Assembly: GCA_902797455.1 (NCBI GenBank)
Contig: CADBTE010000195.1
Coordinates: 1-8,189, forward strand
From: an uncultured Planctomycetota bacterium
Lineage (GTDB): Bacteria; Planctomycetota; Planctomycetia; Pirellulales; Thermoguttaceae
Reading direction: 5' to 3'
Length of the DNA: 8,189 bases
A program made the translations under genes and the position numbers. Each line of letters opens with the position of its first letter. Within the stretch, counting starts at the first letter, position 1. This document shows, piece by piece, positions 6,369 to 8,189 of this stretch. Below the pieces are notes generated by a model that did not search any database, was not told where the DNA came from, and saw only the letters and a list, made by a program, of their open reading frames with translations.

Positions 6369-8189
6369 TTACTTGCTTTCTTCCGCCTGCGCGTCGGCGG
6401 CTTCCGCAGCGCCGAGCTTCTCGGCCAGCAGCTCGCGGACCTGCTGCAGGTCGTCGGTCACCAGAAGAACCTTGGCGTCGGGACCGACCAGGACCCGTTT
6501 CCCCGGAGGAAGGGCAGAAAGCGTCTCGGGGAGGAGGATCCCCTGCTCTTCGGCCTGCTTGCCGGAGAGGATGATCCACGGCATCTCGAAGACCTCGAGA
6601 ACACGGGTCAAAAGCTCGGTCTCGTCGGAGGTGTTGATTCCGACCACCTCAAACCCCTTGGCGCTGAAGTCGGCGTGGAGCTGCTTGACCTCTTCGATCT
6701 GCTCGAAACAGCCCTGATCTTTCGTCGTCCACTGGTCAACGAGGAAGTACTTCCCCTTGAGCGTTTCGCTGTCGAACTGCTTGTCCGCCTCCGGCGCGAC
6801 CTCGATCCCCTTGAAGGCGATTTCGGTCCCGACGATCTTCGTGAGCTGCAGGGCGTTCGTCAGAATCTTGGCGGCCCCTTGGAGCATCTCGTTATCGGAC
6901 TTCTCACAGATCTCGATAAAGTCGCCGTAGACCTTCGACAGAAGCTCCGGATCGCCGTTGGCGGCGCCGATCGCCTCGAACTGCGGCTGCAGATCACTGA
7001 GCGTCAAAGCCAGAATGGGGGTGTCGCTGATCTTCGCTTTGATCTGGTCGAGCACGGCGTTGAGGTCATCGATCGACCCCTTCTCGGCGGCGATGTTCTT
7101 CACCCGAGCGACATAGACCCCCGCCCAGCCGACGGAGAGCAGATTGTTGATGCCGGGGACCTCCGGAGCGTCGGAGAGGGCCTGCGCCAGAACGTCGGCC
7201 TTGGCGGGATCTTCCTGAACCATCATCGAGAGGATCTGAATCTTGACGGAAACCAGGCGAACCAGGAACGTCTCGTCCGGTTTCTCGGCGATCATTTTGT
7301 CTAAGAACGCGACCAGGTCGTCACGGACCTCTTCGCCGGCGCGCATCTTGAGCATATAACCCTGGATCATCAAACCGGCCATCTGCTGACGGGTCTGGCT
7401 GTCCTGGACGACTTCAAGGGTTTTATTGGCGTAATCGAACAGGGCGTCGACGGCGGCCGGGTCTTTCTGGGCGGCCGCGACCAGCGAGTTGGCCTTGGCG
7501 GCGTAACCGAGCGCCTTAAGAGTATCGGACTGTTCGTTCAACAGCTTGTCGGTCAGCTCGTCGAGCTTTTTCGCCTTGGCCTCGGCCTTCTCGGGGCTGT
7601 CGTCCTGTTCGGGCATAAGCGACTGAATTCGCAGCTGATAGAGGCGCTCACGCGATTCGGGCGAAAGCGGACCGGCCAGCAGTTCGCTGAAGTAATTCTC
7701 GAAATCTTCGGTTTTGGCGCTGTCCTCTTCGGCCGAGATCAGGAGTGAAACCGCCTTGATCTCTTGGGCCTTCTCTTTTACGGCCTGCGCGGTATCGGGC
7801 GAATCGATGATCGGGTCGAGGAAGACACGAAGCGCTTCCACCGCGCTGGGGTCCTGCTGCATCCGAGCCAGGAACGTTTGGGCCTTGAGTTCCAGCCCGA
7901 GGAGCTGGAGCGTCTCTTCCTTTTCGTCGGCGAGGATCTTATCGGCCAGCTCGGTCACCTTCTCGATCGCGCTGGGATCGCCCTGGGCGTTGCCGAGCAG
8001 CGCCTGAACGCGCATCTGGTACGCCTGCATCTTATGATCGACGGTCGCCTCCGGGTGAGCCAAGACCTGCTCGGCCACCGTATTGAGCGCCGCCGTCAGG
8101 GCGGTGATCATCTGCTCCATCTCTTCGCGGCTGCGCGGCTGGGGAACCTTAGTCTCGAGCGACTCCACCCAAGCGAACAGCTCCTCGGG
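6369..8189 (-). CDS. Helical-repeat protein with degenerate C-terminal thioredoxin-like (TlpA-type) domain (5' end cut by window edge)
   Basis: The reading frame is open to the right edge. A GTG at 8168 could serve as a start, but the seven codons before it (PEELFAW) continue smoothly, so the true N-terminus, probably with a signal peptide, is likely outside. Residue numbers count from that GTG. Residues 21 to about 448 form a regular series of about ten helical repeats averaging 43 residues. Most open with a D-P or D-S turn (64, 106, 149, 190, 236, 280, 320, 364, 406). From about 470 a TlpA-like fold follows: GKYFLVDQW (472-480), EEVKQLHADFSAKGFEVVGINTSDE (492-516) and RVLVGPDAKVLLV (558-570). 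The redox motif, normally WCGPC, reads Lys483-Asp484-Gln485-Gly486-Cys487, so the nucleophilic Cys is absent. The only other visible Cys is 421. Disulfide oxidoreductase activity of the usual kind is therefore not expected. The repeats suggest protein binding, probably outside the cytoplasm. Many Glu and Ala residues, ending EAADAQAEESK, make it acidic. Confidence 0.85.
   Translation of the reverse strand, partial: PEELFAWVESLETKVPQPRSREEMEQMITALTAALNTVAEQVLAHPEATVDHKMQAYQMRVQALLGNAQGDPSAIEKVTELADKILADEKEETLQLLGLELKAQTFLARMQQDPSAVEALRVFLDPIIDSPDTAQAVKEKAQEIKAVSLLISAEEDSAKTEDFENYFSELLAGPLSPESRERLYQLRIQSLMPEQDDSPEKAEAKAKKLDELTDKLLNEQSDTLKALGYAAKANSLVAAAQKDPAAVDALFDYANKTLEVVQDSQTRQQMAGLMIQGYMLKMRAGEEVRDDLVAFLDKMIAEKPDETFLVRLVSVKIQILSMMVQEDPAKADVLAQALSDAPEVPGINNLLSVGWAGVYVARVKNIAAEKGSIDDLNAVLDQIKAKISDTPILALTLSDLQPQFEAIGAANGDPELLSKVYGDFIEICEKSDNEMLQGAAKILTNALQLTKIVGTEIAFKGIEVAPEADKQFDSETLKGKYFLVDQWTTKDQGCFEQIEEVKQLHADFSAKGFEVVGINTSDETELLTRVLEVFEMPWIILSGKQAEEQGILLPETLSALPPGKRVLVGPDAKVLLVTDDLQQVRELLAEKLGAAEAADAQAEESK

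Noticed and set aside
6286..6579. An in-frame N-terminal extension of the reductase to an upstream start at 6579
   Set aside because: It would overlap the preceding gene by about 210 bases and translate the terminator into Arg/Gly-rich sequence. The Rossmann motif and the GAGGGG site support the start at 6285.
5431..6717. A 428-codon plus-strand frame, longer than the gene it overlaps
   Set aside because: It spans the reductase gene, the terminator and the end of the thioredoxin-like gene in antisense. The minus-strand frames carry the Rossmann and thioredoxin-fold motifs; this one has none.
1..8189. A single co-transcribed envelope operon, or a new multi-gene system
   Set aside because: All genes share a strand, but gaps of 83-149 bases, a strong terminator and two promoter-like sites argue for separate units. 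No overlap or shared motif links the five products functionally.
1..8189. CRISPR arrays, tRNA or rRNA genes, insertion sequences, attachment sites
   Set aside because: No spaced repeats, cloverleaf-like sequence, transposase motifs or terminal inverted repeats were seen on reading both strands.

Overview
This GC-rich window holds five protein genes, all on the minus strand, with short gaps between them (83 to 149 bases). I see no RNA genes, mobile elements or CRISPR. The protein set points to a bacterium of the Planctomycetota. A eukaryote-like UDP-sugar pyrophosphorylase, a LysM plus YkuD envelope protein and a TlpA-like thioredoxin domain behind a long helical-repeat region are combinations I associate with that phylum. 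This is inference from protein character; no ribosomal or other marker gene is present to confirm it.

Read in the direction of transcription (right to left), the layout is as follows. (1) A large protein, cut by the right edge, with about ten 43-residue helical repeats and a C-terminal thioredoxin-like domain. (2) A strong rho-independent terminator, 22 bases ahead of the next start codon. (3) An extended short-chain dehydrogenase/reductase (NAD-dependent epimerase/dehydratase family). (4) A membrane-anchored, proline-rich LysM protein ending in an L,D-transpeptidase (YkuD) fold. (5) An HtpX-like M48 membrane metalloprotease with a long C-terminal extension. (6) A UDPGP-family nucleotidyltransferase related to UDP-N-acetylglucosamine pyrophosphorylase, cut by the left edge. 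Promoter-like sequences with 17-base spacers lie upstream of (5) and (6), so these look like separately transcribed genes rather than one tight operon.

Most products would act in or at the envelope: nucleotide-sugar supply, peptidoglycan binding, membrane proteolysis and an extracytoplasmic-type thioredoxin fold. The most notable observation is that two proteins with enzyme folds have lost canonical catalytic residues. The YkuD domain lacks the catalytic Cys and both conserved His positions. The thioredoxin-like domain has Asp-Gln-Gly-Cys where Cys-x-x-Cys is expected. The nucleotidyltransferase also departs from consensus at two sites of its nucleotide-binding loop. I do not see a defence system or any other clearly new multi-gene system. 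The findings are about degenerate active sites, repeat architecture and the placement of regulatory signals.
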